Source: Pseudoroseicyclus tamaricis
GTDB lineage: Bacteria; Pseudomonadota; Alphaproteobacteria; Rhodobacterales; Rhodobacteraceae
Length of the DNA stretch: 64,000 nt
Assembly (NCBI RefSeq): GCF_012070395.1
Contig: NZ_JAAFYS010000003.1
Coordinates: 496,001 to 560,000 of the forward strand
Reading direction: 5' to 3'
Shown: one piece after another, positions 44,101-53,691 of the stretch
Layout: each line of letters opens with the position of its first letter
Position numbering within the stretch: the first letter of the stretch is position 1
Notes under the pieces: model-generated
Told to the model about the DNA's origin: nothing
Database searches by the model: none
The model's input: only the letters and a program-made list of their open reading frames with translations
Position numbers and translations under genes: made by a program

Positions 44101-45176
44101 TGCGCGCTCCCCCGAAGTTCCACCACCAGCTCGGGGCGGATCACGCCGCCCACCGCCGGCGCCGCCCGGCCGCCGCCGAGGACACGGGTGAGGGCGTCGT
44201 AGCGGCCGCCCGTCGCCACCGCCGGCAGGTCGGGCCGGCCGGGGGCGACGAGGCCGAAGACGAAGCCGTCGTAATATTCCAGCGCCGTGCGGCCGAAGCT
44301 GGCCTCGAACTCCAGCGCCTCGGGCGCGAGGCCGCGGGCCGCCAGCGCCTCCGTCCGCTGCTTGAGGCGCAAAAGCGCGGCTTCGATGGAGGGCAGGCTC
44401 ATGGCGATGTCCTCCAGCGCGCCGATCGCCTCGGGCAGCGGGGCGGAGAGCGTCATGATCTCGTCGAGCAGCGCCACCTCCCCTTCGGAGATGGGGGCGG
44501 CGGCGGCATCCTCCCGCAGCGCCTCCAGCCGGGCCGCGATCTCGCGGGCGCCGCGCTTGCCGATCTCGGGGCCCGCCCCGGCGAGCGGATCCTCTGCCGC
44601 CAGCAGGGCGGCGCGGCCGGCGGGCGCCGGGCGGCGGCCGGAGAACCGCTCCAGGAGCGCGCGGAAGCGGCGGGGCCGCCAGATGTGGCGGAGAAGCGCC
44701 CGCTTGCGCGCCTCGATGGTGTTGAGGCCGGCGACGGCGGCGACGATCAGGCCGATGTCCCCGGTCACGGCCCGAAGCTCCAGCCCCTCCAGCGCGGAAT
44801 GGAGCGTCGCGAAGACCTCGGCATCCGCCTCCGGAAAGGTGCCGCCGAAGACCTCGTAGCCGACCTGGATGTATTCGCTGGGGCGGCCCGTCTCCTCCTC
44901 CTGCCGGCGGAAGACCTCGCCGGAGTAGGTGTAGCGGGCCTCGGCGCGCCCGCTCTCCATGTGCGCGCGCACCAGCGGCACGGTGAAGTCGGGGCGCAAC
45001 ATCATCTCGCCGCGCAGGGGGTCGGAGGTGACATAGGCGCGGGCGCGGATATCCTCGCCGTAAAGGTCGAGCAGCACGTCGGCGGGCTGCAGGATCGGCG
45101 TCTCCACCGGCTCCGCCCCATGGGCCGCGAAATGGGCCGACAGGCGCGCCGCCTCGGCGCGGATCTGCGGCGTCAC
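44097..45176 (-). CDS. hisZ: ATP phosphoribosyltransferase regulatory subunit
   Basis: A HisRS-like protein without aminoacylation activity that forms the active hetero-octamer with short HisG and carries feedback inhibition by histidine. The 359-residue protein has the class II synthetase core: [48 protein letters not shown], and the C-terminal [19 protein letters not shown] 45176 overlaps the hisS stop (GTGA). The position between hisS and hisG supports the call. Confidence 0.93.
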   Translation of the reverse strand: MTPQIRAEAARLSAHFAAHGAEPVETPILQPADVLLDLYGEDIRARAYVTSDPLRGEMMLRPDFTVPLVRAHMESGRAEARYTYSGEVFRRQEEETGRPSEYIQVGYEVFGGTFPEADAEVFATLHSALEGLELRAVTGDIGLIVAAVAGLNTIEARKRALLRHIWRPRRFRALLERFSGRRPAPAGRAALLAAEDPLAGAGPEIGKRGAREIAARLEALREDAAAAPISEGEVALLDEIMTLSAPLPEAIGALEDIAMSLPSIEAALLRLKQRTEALAARGLAPEALEFEASFGRTALEYYDGFVFGLVAPGRPDLPAVATGGRYDALTRVLGGGRAAPAVGGVIRPELVVELRGSAQ

Positions 45177-46660
45177 GACCGGCTCGCGAGCATGGCGCGA
45201 ACCTCGGCGACGAGATCGCCGCGCGCCACCTCCTTCTGGGCCGGCTGGTCCTTCCACTCCTCAAGGCTGGCGCTCTCGGCGATCCTGGCGCCGAGGATCA
45301 GGTCCTTCAGCTGCACGACGCCGCGGGCCTCTTCATCCTCGCCCTGGATGATGGCGATGGGGGAGGCGCGCTTGTCGGCATACTTGAGCTGGTTGCCGAA
45401 GTTCTTCGGGTTGCCGAGGTAGACCTCCGCCCGGATGCCGGCGTTCCTGAGCTCGGTCGCCATGGCGAGGTAATCGCCCATGCGCGCCCGATCCATCACG
45501 GTGACGACGACGGGCCCGGCGGCGGCGGTGGCGGCGCCGCGCTTGGCGGCGAGGGCGGCGAGCAGGCGGTCGACGCCGAGGGAGATACCGGTGGCCGGCA
45601 CCTCCTGCCCCGTGAAGCGCTTGACGAGATCGTCATAGCGCCCGCCCCCGGCGACGGAGCCGAAGGAGCGCGGGCGGCCCTTCTCGTCCATGATCTCGAA
45701 GGTCAGCTCGGCCTCGTAGACGGGGCCGGTGTAGTAGCCGAGGCCGCGCACGACGGAGGGGTCGATGAGCACGCGGCTGTCATCGTAGCCCTGCGCGCCC
45801 AGCAGGGTGCCGATGGTCTCCAGCTCCTCCACGCCGGCGCGGCCGGTCTCGGAGGTGGCGACGAGTTCGGAGAGGCGGGAGAGCGTGGCGGCGGCGGTGT
45901 CGCGGCGGGCCTCGGTGAAGGCGAGGACGATCTCGGCCTGCTCGTCCGCCAGGCCGGCGCCCCTGGTGAAGTCGCCGCTCTCGTCCTTGCGGCCCTCGCC
46001 GAGGAGCGCGCGCACGCCCTGCTCGCCCAGCCGGTCGAGCTTGTCGATGGCGCGGAGCACGATGCCGCGCTCGGCGGCGAAGCGCTCGGGGTCGGACGGG
46101 TCAAGGACGCCCGCTGCCTCCATCACCCCGTTCAGAACCTTGCGGTTATTGATGCGCAGCAGATAGTCGCCCCGCGCGATGCCGATGGCCTCCAGCACGT
46201 CGGCGGCCATGGCGCAGATCTCGGCGTCCGCCGCCACGCTGGGCGCGCCAACCGTATCCGCATCGCATTGATAGAACTGGCGGAAGCGCCCCGGCCCCGG
46301 CTTCTCGTTCCGCCAGACGGTGCCCATCTGGTAGCGCCGGTAGGGCGAGGGCAGATCGTTCCGGTGCTGCGCGTACACCCGCGCCAGCGGCGCCGTCAGG
46401 TCGTAGCGCAGGGCCAGCCAGTCGCTGTCCTCCTCCCAGGCGAAGACCCCCTCGTTGGGGCGGTCGACATCGGGGAGGAACTTGCCCAGCGCCTCGACCG
46501 TCTCCACCGCCGAGGTCTCCAGCGCCTCGAAACCGTAGGCGTGGTAGATCTCGGCGATGCGGGCGAGCATCGACGCCCGCTCCGTCACCTCGGGGCCGAA
46601 ATAATCGCGAAATCCCTTGGGCGTCTCGGCCTTCGGCCGGCGCCGCTTGTCCTTGGCCAT
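45173..46660 (-). CDS. hisS: Histidyl-tRNA synthetase
   Basis: Charges tRNA-His. The class II synthetase of 495 residues begins [21 protein letters not shown]. It has motif 2 [27 protein letters not shown], the HisA region [17 protein letters not shown], motif 3 GGGRYDDLV, and a C-terminal anticodon-binding domain ([33 protein letters not shown]). ATG 46660 is chosen for the conserved start. It is the first gene of the hisS-hisZ-hisG set, joined by GTGA and ATGA overlaps. Confidence 0.97.
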   Translation of the reverse strand: MAKDKRRRPKAETPKGFRDYFGPEVTERASMLARIAEIYHAYGFEALETSAVETVEALGKFLPDVDRPNEGVFAWEEDSDWLALRYDLTAPLARVYAQHRNDLPSPYRRYQMGTVWRNEKPGPGRFRQFYQCDADTVGAPSVAADAEICAMAADVLEAIGIARGDYLLRINNRKVLNGVMEAAGVLDPSDPERFAAERGIVLRAIDKLDRLGEQGVRALLGEGRKDESGDFTRGAGLADEQAEIVLAFTEARRDTAAATLSRLSELVATSETGRAGVEELETIGTLLGAQGYDDSRVLIDPSVVRGLGYYTGPVYEAELTFEIMDEKGRPRSFGSVAGGGRYDDLVKRFTGQEVPATGISLGVDRLLAALAAKRGAATAAAGPVVVTVMDRARMGDYLAMATELRNAGIRAEVYLGNPKNFGNQLKYADKRASPIAIIQGEDEEARGVVQLKDLILGARIAESASLEEWKDQPAQKEVARGDLVAEVRAMLASRS

Positions 46661-46755
46661 CTGCCTCTCCCGGCTTTGCGCGCGTGCCTTACCGCCCCGG
46701 CGCCTCAGGAGCAACCGGCTGGACAAGCCGCCCCGCCCGCGCCATCTGGCGTCAC

Positions 46756-46944
46756 ATGGAAGAGCTGGAAGAACGCATCGCCCACCTGGAGCGCGCCAAT
46801 GACGACCTCTCGGCGGAGGTCGCCCGCCAGGCGCGTCTCGTCGAACGCCTCGAGCGCCGCGTCGGCATGCTGATGGAGCGCGAGGTCGAGCGCGAAGCCG
46901 CCGGCCAGATGCCCCCCGCCGACCGCCCGCCGCCCCACTACTGA
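46756..46944 (+). CDS. slyX: SlyX-like coiled-coil protein
   Basis: A 62-residue protein with heptad-type sequence [39 protein letters not shown] and the C-terminal [10 protein letters not shown] tail that is typical of the SlyX family. Its function is unknown. Start 46756 was chosen because the longer frame (from 46684) adds residues without the coiled-coil pattern. It is divergent from hisS. Confidence 0.85.
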   Translation: MEELEERIAHLERANDDLSAEVARQARLVERLERRVGMLMEREVEREAAGQMPPADRPPPHY

Positions 46945-46983
46945 GGCCGCGCTCACCGCACCCGTCCGGGCGCGTCTCGCCTC

Positions 46984-47050
46984 CTCGCTTTTCTCGAAAT
47001 ATTCCTCGGGGGGGGCTGGCGCAGCCAGCGGGGGGCAGACAGCCCCCCTC
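46984..47050. repeat. Short GC-hairpin intergenic element, copy 6
   Basis: CGCTTTTCTCGAAATATTCC, then TCGGGGGGGGCTGGC with stem CTGGCGCAGCCAG and GGGGGGCAGACAGCCCCCC. Nearly the same as copy 4. It may end slyX transcription; it lies about 50 bp before dnaE. Confidence 0.6.
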
Positions 47051-47102
47051 CGCCGCCCGGTCACCATTGCCCCCGCCGCCGCGGAGGGCCATTCTGGGCC
47101 CC

Positions 47103-50100
47103 ATGCCCTCCCCCCGATTCATCCACCTGCGCACCCACTCGGAGCATTCGCTCCTCGAGGGCGCCATCCCGGTGAAGAAGCTGCCCGGCCTTGCCGCCAA
47201 GGCCGCCATGCCCGCCGTCGCGCTGACAGACACGAACAACATGTTCGCGGCGCTGCAATTCTCCGAGGCTGCCGTCGCCGCCGGGGTGCAGCCCATCATC
47301 GGCTGTCAGGTCGACGTGGCCTACCTCGCCCCAGAGCCCGGCAAGCGGATGCCCGACCCGGCGCCGCTCGTCCTGCTGGCGCAGAGCGAGGCGGGGTACA
47401 TGAGCCTCATGCAGCTCAACTCCCGCCTCTACCTGCGACAGGGCCCCGACGCGCTGCATGTCACGATGCAGGAGCTGGCGGAGAACGCCGAGGGCCTCAT
47501 CTGCCTGACCGGCGGCCCGAACGGGCCGGCCGGGCGGCTCTTCGCCAGCGGGCAGCGGCCCAAGGCCGAGGCGCACCTGGCACGGCTGAGGGAGATCTTC
47601 GGCGACCGGCTCTATGTCGAGCTGCAGCGCCACCCCGGCGAATCCGGCCTGCCGGCGGAGGAGATCCGCGCCGAGGAGGGGCTCGTCACCTGGGCCTATG
47701 CCGAGGGGGTGCCGCTCGTCGCGACGAACGATTGCTACTTCCCCAAGCCCGATCTCTACGAGGCGCACGATGCGCTCCTCTGCATCGCGCAGGGCGCCTA
47801 TGTCGACCAGCAGGAGCCGCGGCGCCGCCTCACCCCCCAGCACAGCTTCAAGAGCCAGGAGGAGATGGCGGCGCTCTTCGCCGATCTCCCCGAGGCGCTG
47901 GCCAATACAGTCGAGATCGCGCAGCGCTGCGCCTTCCGCGTCACCAAGCGCAAGCCGATCCTGCCGAAGTTCGCCGATGACGAGGTGGACGAGCTGCGCC
48001 GACAGGCGAAGGAGGGCCTCACGGCCCGCCTCGCCGTCATCCCCCATGCCGCCAGCGTGGAGGAGTACGAGCAGCGCCTCGAGTTCGAGCTGGGGATCAT
48101 CGAGGGGATGGGCTTCCCCGGCTACTTCCTGATCGTGGCCGACTTCATCAAATGGGCCAAGGATCACGACATCCCCGTCGGCCCCGGCCGCGGCTCCGGC
48201 GCCGGCTCCCTCGTCGCCTATGCGCTGACGATCACCGATCTCGACCCGCTGCGCTATTCGCTACTATTCGAGCGGTTCCTCAACCCCGAGCGGGTGTCGA
48301 TGCCGGACTTCGACATCGACTTCTGCATGGATCGCCGGGAGGAGGTGATCCACTACGTGCAGGGCAAGTACGGCTCCGAGAAGGTCGCGCAGATCATCAC
48401 CTTCGGCGCCCTCCTTTCCAAGGCCGCCGTCCGCGATGTCGGCCGGGTGCTGCAGATGCCGTACGGGCAGGTCGACCGCCTCTCCAAGCTGATCCCGGTG
48501 GAGGGGGTGAAGCCCGTCTCCATCGAGAAGGCGCTGGCCGACGAGCCGCGCCTGCGGGAGGAGGCGAAATCCGCCGAGGTGGTGGACCGGCTGCTGCGTT
48601 ATGCGGGCCAGGTCGAGGGGCTCTACCGCAACGCCTCCACCCACGCCGCCGGGGTGGTGATCGGCGACCGGCCGCTCGACCAGCTCGTGCCGCTCTACCG
48701 CGATCCGCGCTCTGACATGCCGGCGACCCAGTTCAACATGAAATGGGTCGAGCAGGCCGGGCTCGTGAAGTTCGACTTCCTCGGCCTGAAGACGCTGACG
48801 GTCATCCAGAACGCGCTCGACATCATCCTCGCCTCGGGGCGCAACCTGCACGAGGCGGCGGACGGCACGCGCCTCTATGACCCGCCCGAGGGGGCGGAGA
48901 ACGACATCGGGCATATCCCGCTGGACGATACCAAGAGCTACGAGCTCTACGCCCGCGCCAAGACCGTCGCCGTCTTCCAGGTGGAATCGTCGGGCATGAT
49001 GGATGCGCTGAAGCGCATGCGCCCGACCTGCATCGAGGACATCGTGGCGCTGGTGGCGCTCTACCGGCCCGGCCCGATGGAGAACATCCCGACCTATTGC
49101 GAGGTAAAGAACGGCAAGAAGGCCCGCGCCTCCATCCACCCCTCGATCGACCACATCCTCGAAGAGACGCAAGGCATCATCGTCTACCAGGAACAGGTGA
49201 TGCAGATCGCGCAGGAGATGGCGGGTTACAGCCTCGGCGGCGCCGACCTACTGCGCCGCGCCATGGGCAAGAAGATCGCCGAGGAGATGGCAAAGGAGCG
49301 CCCGAAGTTCATCGAGGGCTCGCTGGCCAACGGCGTGACGAAGGAGAAGGCGGGCGAGGTCTTCGACCTGCTGGAGAAGTTCGCCAACTACGGCTTCAAC
49401 AAGTCGCACGCCGCCGCCTATGCCGTGGTGAGCTACCAGACGGCCTGGCTCAAGGCGAACCACCCGGTGGAGTTCATGGCCGGCGTCATGAACTGCGATA
49501 TCCACCTGACGGACAAGCTGGCCATCTACTTCCAGGAGGTCCGCAAGGGCCTCTCCATCGAGACGGTGCCGCCGTGCGTCAACCGCTCGTCGGCGATGTT
49601 CACCGTGGTGAACGGGCGGCTGGTCTACGCGCTCGGCGCGCTCAAGAACGTCGGCGTCGAGGCCATGCGTCTGATCGAGAGCGCGCGGGGCGACAAGCCC
49701 TTCGTGACGCTCTTCGATTTCGCCCGCCGGGTGGACATGAAGATGATCGGCAAGCGCCCCTTGGAGATGCTGGCCCGCGCCGGCGCCTTCGATGCGCTGG
49801 ACGGCAACCGGGCCCGCGTGCTCGCCAGCCTCGACCCGCTCGTCGCCTATTCGGCCGCGATTCACGAGGCGAAGGGCTCCGCGCAGGTCTCCCTCTTCGG
49901 CGAGGCGGGGGATGATCTGCCCGAGCCGCGCCTGCCGCCCCGCGACGACTGGCTGCCGGCCGAGCGTCTGGCGGAGGAGTTCAAGGCCATCGGCTTCTAC
50001 CTCTCCGGCCACCCGCTCGACGATTACATGTCGGGCCTGCGCCGGCAGGGTGTCATGACGCTGGAGGAGGTGGAGAAGAAGGCCGAATCCGGCCCCTTCG

Positions 50101-50600
50101 TCGCCCGCATGGCCGGCACGGTCACCGCCCGGCAGGAGCGCAAGAGCGCCCGCGGCAACCGCTTCGCCTTCGTCGGCCTCTCCGACCCGTCGGGGCAATA
50201 CGAGGTGACGATGTTCTCCGACGTGCTGGAGCTGACGCGCGAGCATCTCGAGACGGGCTCGCTGGTGACGATGCAGGTCGAGGCGACGATGGAATCCGAC
50301 CAGCTCAAGCTCCTCGCCCGGGCGGTGACGCCGGTGGACGGGATGCTGGCCGGCGCCGGTTCCGACGGGCTGCGGCTGTTCCTCGAGGCGGCGGATGTCG
50401 TGCCCTCCATCGCCTCCGTCCTCTCCCGCGCCAAGGAGCAGAAGGTGCCGGGCGCGCGCGGGCCGGTCTACCTTTGCCTGATGGCCGACGGGCTGCCGGG
50501 CGAGGTGGAGATGGATTGCGGCGACATCTACCCCGTCTCCCCCCAGATCAAGGGCGCGCTGCGCTCCCTCCCCGGCGTGGTGGAGGTGCAGGAGGTCTGA
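47103..50600 (+). CDS. dnaE: DNA polymerase III alpha subunit
   Basis: Replicative polymerase. The 1165-residue protein has an N-terminal PHP domain ([15 protein letters not shown]), then the C-family palm with [16 protein letters not shown] and the catalytic Asp pair in [13 protein letters not shown] near residues 400-410. The third acidic site lies near [13 protein letters not shown] helix-hairpin-helix region and an OB domain ([20 protein letters not shown]) follow. Start 47103 matches the conserved N-terminus. Most alphaproteobacteria have a separate ImuB-linked dnaE2; this one looks like dnaE1. Confidence 0.97.
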   Translation: MPSPRFIHLRTHSEHSLLEGAIPVKKLPGLAAKAAMPAVALTDTNNMFAALQFSEAAVAAGVQPIIGCQVDVAYLAPEPGKRMPDPAPLVLLAQSEAGYMSLMQLNSRLYLRQGPDALHVTMQELAENAEGLICLTGGPNGPAGRLFASGQRPKAEAHLARLREIFGDRLYVELQRHPGESGLPAEEIRAEEGLVTWAYAEGVPLVATNDCYFPKPDLYEAHDALLCIAQGAYVDQQEPRRRLTPQHSFKSQEEMAALFADLPEALANTVEIAQRCAFRVTKRKPILPKFADDEVDELRRQAKEGLTARLAVIPHAASVEEYEQRLEFELGIIEGMGFPGYFLIVADFIKWAKDHDIPVGPGRGSGAGSLVAYALTITDLDPLRYSLLFERFLNPERVSMPDFDIDFCMDRREEVIHYVQGKYGSEKVAQIITFGALLSKAAVRDVGRVLQMPYGQVDRLSKLIPVEGVKPVSIEKALADEPRLREEAKSAEVVDRLLRYAGQVEGLYRNASTHAAGVVIGDRPLDQLVPLYRDPRSDMPATQFNMKWVEQAGLVKFDFLGLKTLTVIQNALDIILASGRNLHEAADGTRLYDPPEGAENDIGHIPLDDTKSYELYARAKTVAVFQVESSGMMDALKRMRPTCIEDIVALVALYRPGPMENIPTYCEVKNGKKARASIHPSIDHILEETQGIIVYQEQVMQIAQEMAGYSLGGADLLRRAMGKKIAEEMAKERPKFIEGSLANGVTKEKAGEVFDLLEKFANYGFNKSHAAAYAVVSYQTAWLKANHPVEFMAGVMNCDIHLTDKLAIYFQEVRKGLSIETVPPCVNRSSAMFTVVNGRLVYALGALKNVGVEAMRLIESARGDKPFVTLFDFARRVDMKMIGKRPLEMLARAGAFDALDGNRARVLASLDPLVAYSAAIHEAKGSAQVSLFGEAGDDLPEPRLPPRDDWLPAERLAEEFKAIGFYLSGHPLDDYMSGLRRQGVMTLEEVEKKAESGPFVARMAGTVTARQERKSARGNRFAFVGLSDPSGQYEVTMFSDVLELTREHLETGSLVTMQVEATMESDQLKLLARAVTPVDGMLAGAGSDGLRLFLEAADVVPSIASVLSRAKEQKVPGARGPVYLCLMADGLPGEVEMDCGDIYPVSPQIKGALRSLPGVVEVQEV

Positions 50601-50719
50601 TTCCACTGGCTTTCCCTGCCCCGCCGGCAAGGAAGCGCCGAAGCGGGGACAAGGGATTCGCGGGGCCCGCCCACTTCGGCTAGAAGCTCGGCCAGGGGAC
50701 AATCAGGGGTTTTCGTTCG

Positions 50720-51475
50720 ATGAGAGGCATCATCGCTGCCGCTTGCGCGGCCGCCATTCTGACGGGCTGTGCCGATCCGCTCGCCGATCTGGGCCGCTAC
50801 GACGAGGCGACGGTGCCCGCGGGCACCGCGACGGCGGATCTCGTGGCACCGCAGGGCGCGGACAGCGGCCTCGACTTCTTTCAGGGCGCCATCGAGGACG
50901 GCGCGGCCGCTGCCGAAGAGGCAGCGTCGCGGCCCGCCGCCACCGGCGGCGGCTTCCTCGCCAGCCTCTTCGCCGCCGTCCCGGCGGTTCCGGCCGTGCC
51001 GCCGAGCGATTCGCCCACCATCGCGCCGGGCACCGAGCTGCCCTGGGGCCACCTCGCCACCGTCTGCGGCCTGCCGGACTCCGAGATGGGCACCCGCGTC
51101 GGCGCCTCCTCCGGCTACGAGCTGTGGGACAGCGAGCCGGGCTCGGCCCAGCCCCGCACCTTCTACATCACCGGCTTCGGCAATGACTGCGCCCGGCAGG
51201 TGACGGCCTCGCTGGCGATGTTCGGCGATGTCGGCACCCACGAGATGGTGCGCTACATGACGCCCGAGGCTGTCCTGCCGATGACGCCGACCGCCCGCGC
51301 CTACGAGGCCATCAAGGCCTCCGTCTGCCGCGTCGCCGCCGGCACGCCCTGCGGCTCGGATATCGAGCGGCTGGGCCAGCGGACGACCTTCATGACGCTC
51401 TACGCCAACCTCGCGCAGGAGACCTTCGCCAACATCCTGCTCAGCGACGGCTCGGTCGCGGCGACGGACTTCTGA
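50720..51475 (+). CDS. Hypothetical lipoprotein
   Basis: A 251-residue protein with a lipoprotein signal peptide (MRGIIAAACAAAILTGC, lipid Cys17) and then a Gly/Ala/Pro-rich flexible stretch. The C-terminal domain has paired cysteines (LATVCGLPD, GNDCARQ, ASVCRVAAGTPCGSD). The family is not recognised. It is probably exported and attached to the inner or outer membrane. It stands alone after dnaE; promoter and terminator are not clear. Confidence 0.7.
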   Translation: MRGIIAAACAAAILTGCADPLADLGRYDEATVPAGTATADLVAPQGADSGLDFFQGAIEDGAAAAEEAASRPAATGGGFLASLFAAVPAVPAVPPSDSPTIAPGTELPWGHLATVCGLPDSEMGTRVGASSGYELWDSEPGSAQPRTFYITGFGNDCARQVTASLAMFGDVGTHEMVRYMTPEAVLPMTPTARAYEAIKASVCRVAAGTPCGSDIERLGQRTTFMTLYANLAQETFANILLSDGSVAATDF

Positions 51476-51525
51476 GAACCGGACGCCCGGCGCGCGGGCT
51501 GCGCACCGGGGCCTTTGGTCCGCGC

Positions 51526-52056
51526 TCAGACGAGCGCCGGGCGGCCGCGACGGCCCGAGAAGATCACCGCTGCGGCGACGAGCGCGACGAAGGCGACGAT
51601 CAGGTGCAGGTCCGCCCATTCGGGCTTGATGACCATCATCGCCACGGTGACGATATGCAGCCCCTGCTCGATCCGCCCAGCGCGCCAGAGCGCCGGCGTG
51701 GCGGACGCGAGGCCGGAGGCGTCGCCCGCCTCGACGAGCGGCAGCGCCCGGTCGAGCGCCGGCTTGAGCACTGCCCCGCCGAGCACGAAGCTGGCCCCGG
51801 CTGAGACGAGCGCCACCGCCACCCAGGCCTCGAAGCCCCATTCGCCGAGCCAGACGAGCACGCCGCCGGAGAGCAGCACCGCAAGACTTGCAGGCATCAT
51901 CACCGCGCCCAGCCGTCCCATGATGCGCACCAGCGCCATCTGGCCAGCGATGTCCCGCCCGAGGACGGCACTGAGCGCGAGGAAGGTGAGGCCACCGCCT
52001 ACCCAGAGCATCGCGGCGACGACATGAATGAACTTCAAAAGGACGTAAGCGTCCAT
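51526..52056 (-). CDS. DUF2269-type integral membrane protein
   Basis: A 176-residue protein with four to five membrane helices. It begins MDAYVLLKFIHVVAAMLWVGGGLTFL, the pattern of DUF2269/CopD-like proteins in which His11 may bind heme or metal. The second helix carries RIMGRLGAVMMPASLAVLLSGG and another His lies in EQGLHIVTVAMMV. The function is unknown. It is divergent from xdhA with a 288-bp gap that must hold both promoters. Confidence 0.78.
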   Translation of the reverse strand: MDAYVLLKFIHVVAAMLWVGGGLTFLALSAVLGRDIAGQMALVRIMGRLGAVMMPASLAVLLSGGVLVWLGEWGFEAWVAVALVSAGASFVLGGAVLKPALDRALPLVEAGDASGLASATPALWRAGRIEQGLHIVTVAMMVIKPEWADLHLIVAFVALVAAAVIFSGRRGRPALV

Positions 52057-52135
52057 GATCGATCCTCGTTGAAAATAGCTGCCGCGCTCTAGGCCCGGCC
52101 CTGCATTCCGGCGAGTAGGGGAAACCTCACCCGGG

Positions 52136-52157
52136 TGCCGGTCACCTGCCGGTCACC
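52136..52157. repeat. Tandem 11-bp repeat upstream of xdhA
   Basis: Two adjacent copies of TGCCGGTCACC, followed by a partial third (TGCGG). Located about 190 bp upstream of the xdhA ATG, in the divergent gap. A GTTTC-N7-GAAAC palindrome lies further on at 52261-52277. Both could be regulator sites; no regulator gene is adjacent. Confidence 0.45.
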
Positions 52158-52344
52158 TGCGGACGTGCCCGGCGTGCCTCCTCAGCCATCGCCGGGGAAA
52201 AACGAGGGGGCGCGGCGGGAAAGGCCGTGGCGAAAGGCTTGCCAAAGGCGGCAAGGCCCGGTTTCATCGGGCGAAACGGCGCGCTGTCTACGCCGCATCG
52301 GCAGCGAATACGCCCAGGAGTGTAAGGCGGCGGGACCACATCTT

Positions 52345-53691
52345 ATGGAGGTTCGCTTCTCTCTCAATGGAGAAGAGGTGACGGCCGATGCCGCGCCGGA
52401 CACCACCCTGCTCGACTGGCTGCGCCTCGAGAGGCGCCTGACCGGCACCAAGGAGGGCTGCAACGAGGGCGATTGCGGTGCCTGCACCGTCATGGTGACG
52501 GACGAGGGCGGCGCCCGCCCCCTCAACGCCTGCATCCTCTTCCTGCCGCAGCTCGAAGGGAAGGCCGTGCGCACCGTCGAGGGCCTCGCGGGGCCGGATG
52601 GCAGCCTGCACCCGGTGCAGGAGACGATGGTGGAGAAGCACGGCAGCCAGTGCGGCTTCTGCACACCGGGCTTCGTCGTCTCCATGGCTGTCGGCCACCT
52701 CAACGGGCGGACGGATCATGACGACGTGCTCGCCGGCAACCTCTGCCGCTGCACCGGTTACGCCCCGATCATCCGCGCCGCCAAGGCGGCGGAAGGCGCT
52801 GCCGTGCCCGCCTGGATGCAGGACGCCCCGCTGGAGCCGCGCCCGAGCGATGCCGCGCCCGAAAGCGCCGACGCGCTGGCGGCGCTCTACGCGGCACACC
52901 CCGAGGCGACGCTGGTCGCAGGGGCGACCGATGTCGGCCTCTGGGTGACGAAGGACCTGCGGGACATCGCCCCGATCATCTTCCTCAACCGCTGCGCCGA
53001 CCTGAAGGGCGTCGACGTCTCCGGCGGCCGCATCCGCGTCGGCGCGATGGAGACGATGGAGACGCTGCTGCCGCTCTTCGCGAAGCACTTCCCCAGCTAT
53101 GCCGCAATGCTGCGCCGCTTCGCCTCCGTCCAGATCCGCTCGGCGGCGACCATCGGCGGCTCGCTCGCCAATGCCTCTCCCATCGGCGACAACGCCCCGC
53201 CGCTGATCGCGCTGGGCGCCACGCTGCACCTTCGGGCGGGCGATGACCGCCGCGAGATCCCGCTGGAGGAGTTCTTCCTCGATTACGGCAAGCAGGACCG
53301 GCGCGAGGCGGAGTTCGTGGAGGCGGTGAGCTTCCCCGCCGAGGCCCCGGCTTTCCGCGTCTGGAAGATCTCCAAGCGGTTCGATTCCGACATTTCCGCC
53401 GTGCTCGGTGCCTTCAACATCGAGGTGACGGACGGCGCCGTCTCCTCCGCCCGCGTCGCCTTCGGCGGCATGGCGGGCATCCCCAAGCGGGCGAGCGGCT
53501 TCGAGCAGGCGCTGCTCGGCCAGCCGCTGACGGAGGAGGCGATGACCGCCGCCCTCCCCGCGCTCGACGCCGACTTCTCGCCGCTGACCGACATGCGCGC
53601 CACCGCCGCCTACCGGTCGGAGGCGGCCCGCGGCCTCGCGCTGCGCTACGTCGCCGAGATGGCGGGCCGGAAAGAGGAGGTGCGGGCATGA
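52345..53691 (+). CDS. xdhA: Xanthine dehydrogenase, small (iron-sulfur/FAD) subunit
   Basis: Passes electrons from the Mo-cofactor subunit to NAD+. In 448 residues the first [2Fe-2S] cluster ligands are Cys39, Cys44, Cys47 and Cys63. The second cluster is at Cys103, Cys106, Cys134 and Cys136 (CGFCTPG, CRCTGY). An FAD domain follows (ATLVAGATDVGLWVTKDL, RFASVQIRSAATIGGSLANASPIGDNAP). ATG 52345 gives a normal length for the bacterial A-subunit. The stop overlaps xdhB (ATGA). Confidence 0.96.
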   Translation: MEVRFSLNGEEVTADAAPDTTLLDWLRLERRLTGTKEGCNEGDCGACTVMVTDEGGARPLNACILFLPQLEGKAVRTVEGLAGPDGSLHPVQETMVEKHGSQCGFCTPGFVVSMAVGHLNGRTDHDDVLAGNLCRCTGYAPIIRAAKAAEGAAVPAWMQDAPLEPRPSDAAPESADALAALYAAHPEATLVAGATDVGLWVTKDLRDIAPIIFLNRCADLKGVDVSGGRIRVGAMETMETLLPLFAKHFPSYAAMLRRFASVQIRSAATIGGSLANASPIGDNAPPLIALGATLHLRAGDDRREIPLEEFFLDYGKQDRREAEFVEAVSFPAEAPAFRVWKISKRFDSDISAVLGAFNIEVTDGAVSSARVAFGGMAGIPKRASGFEQALLGQPLTEEAMTAALPALDADFSPLTDMRATAAYRSEAARGLALRYVAEMAGRKEEVRA

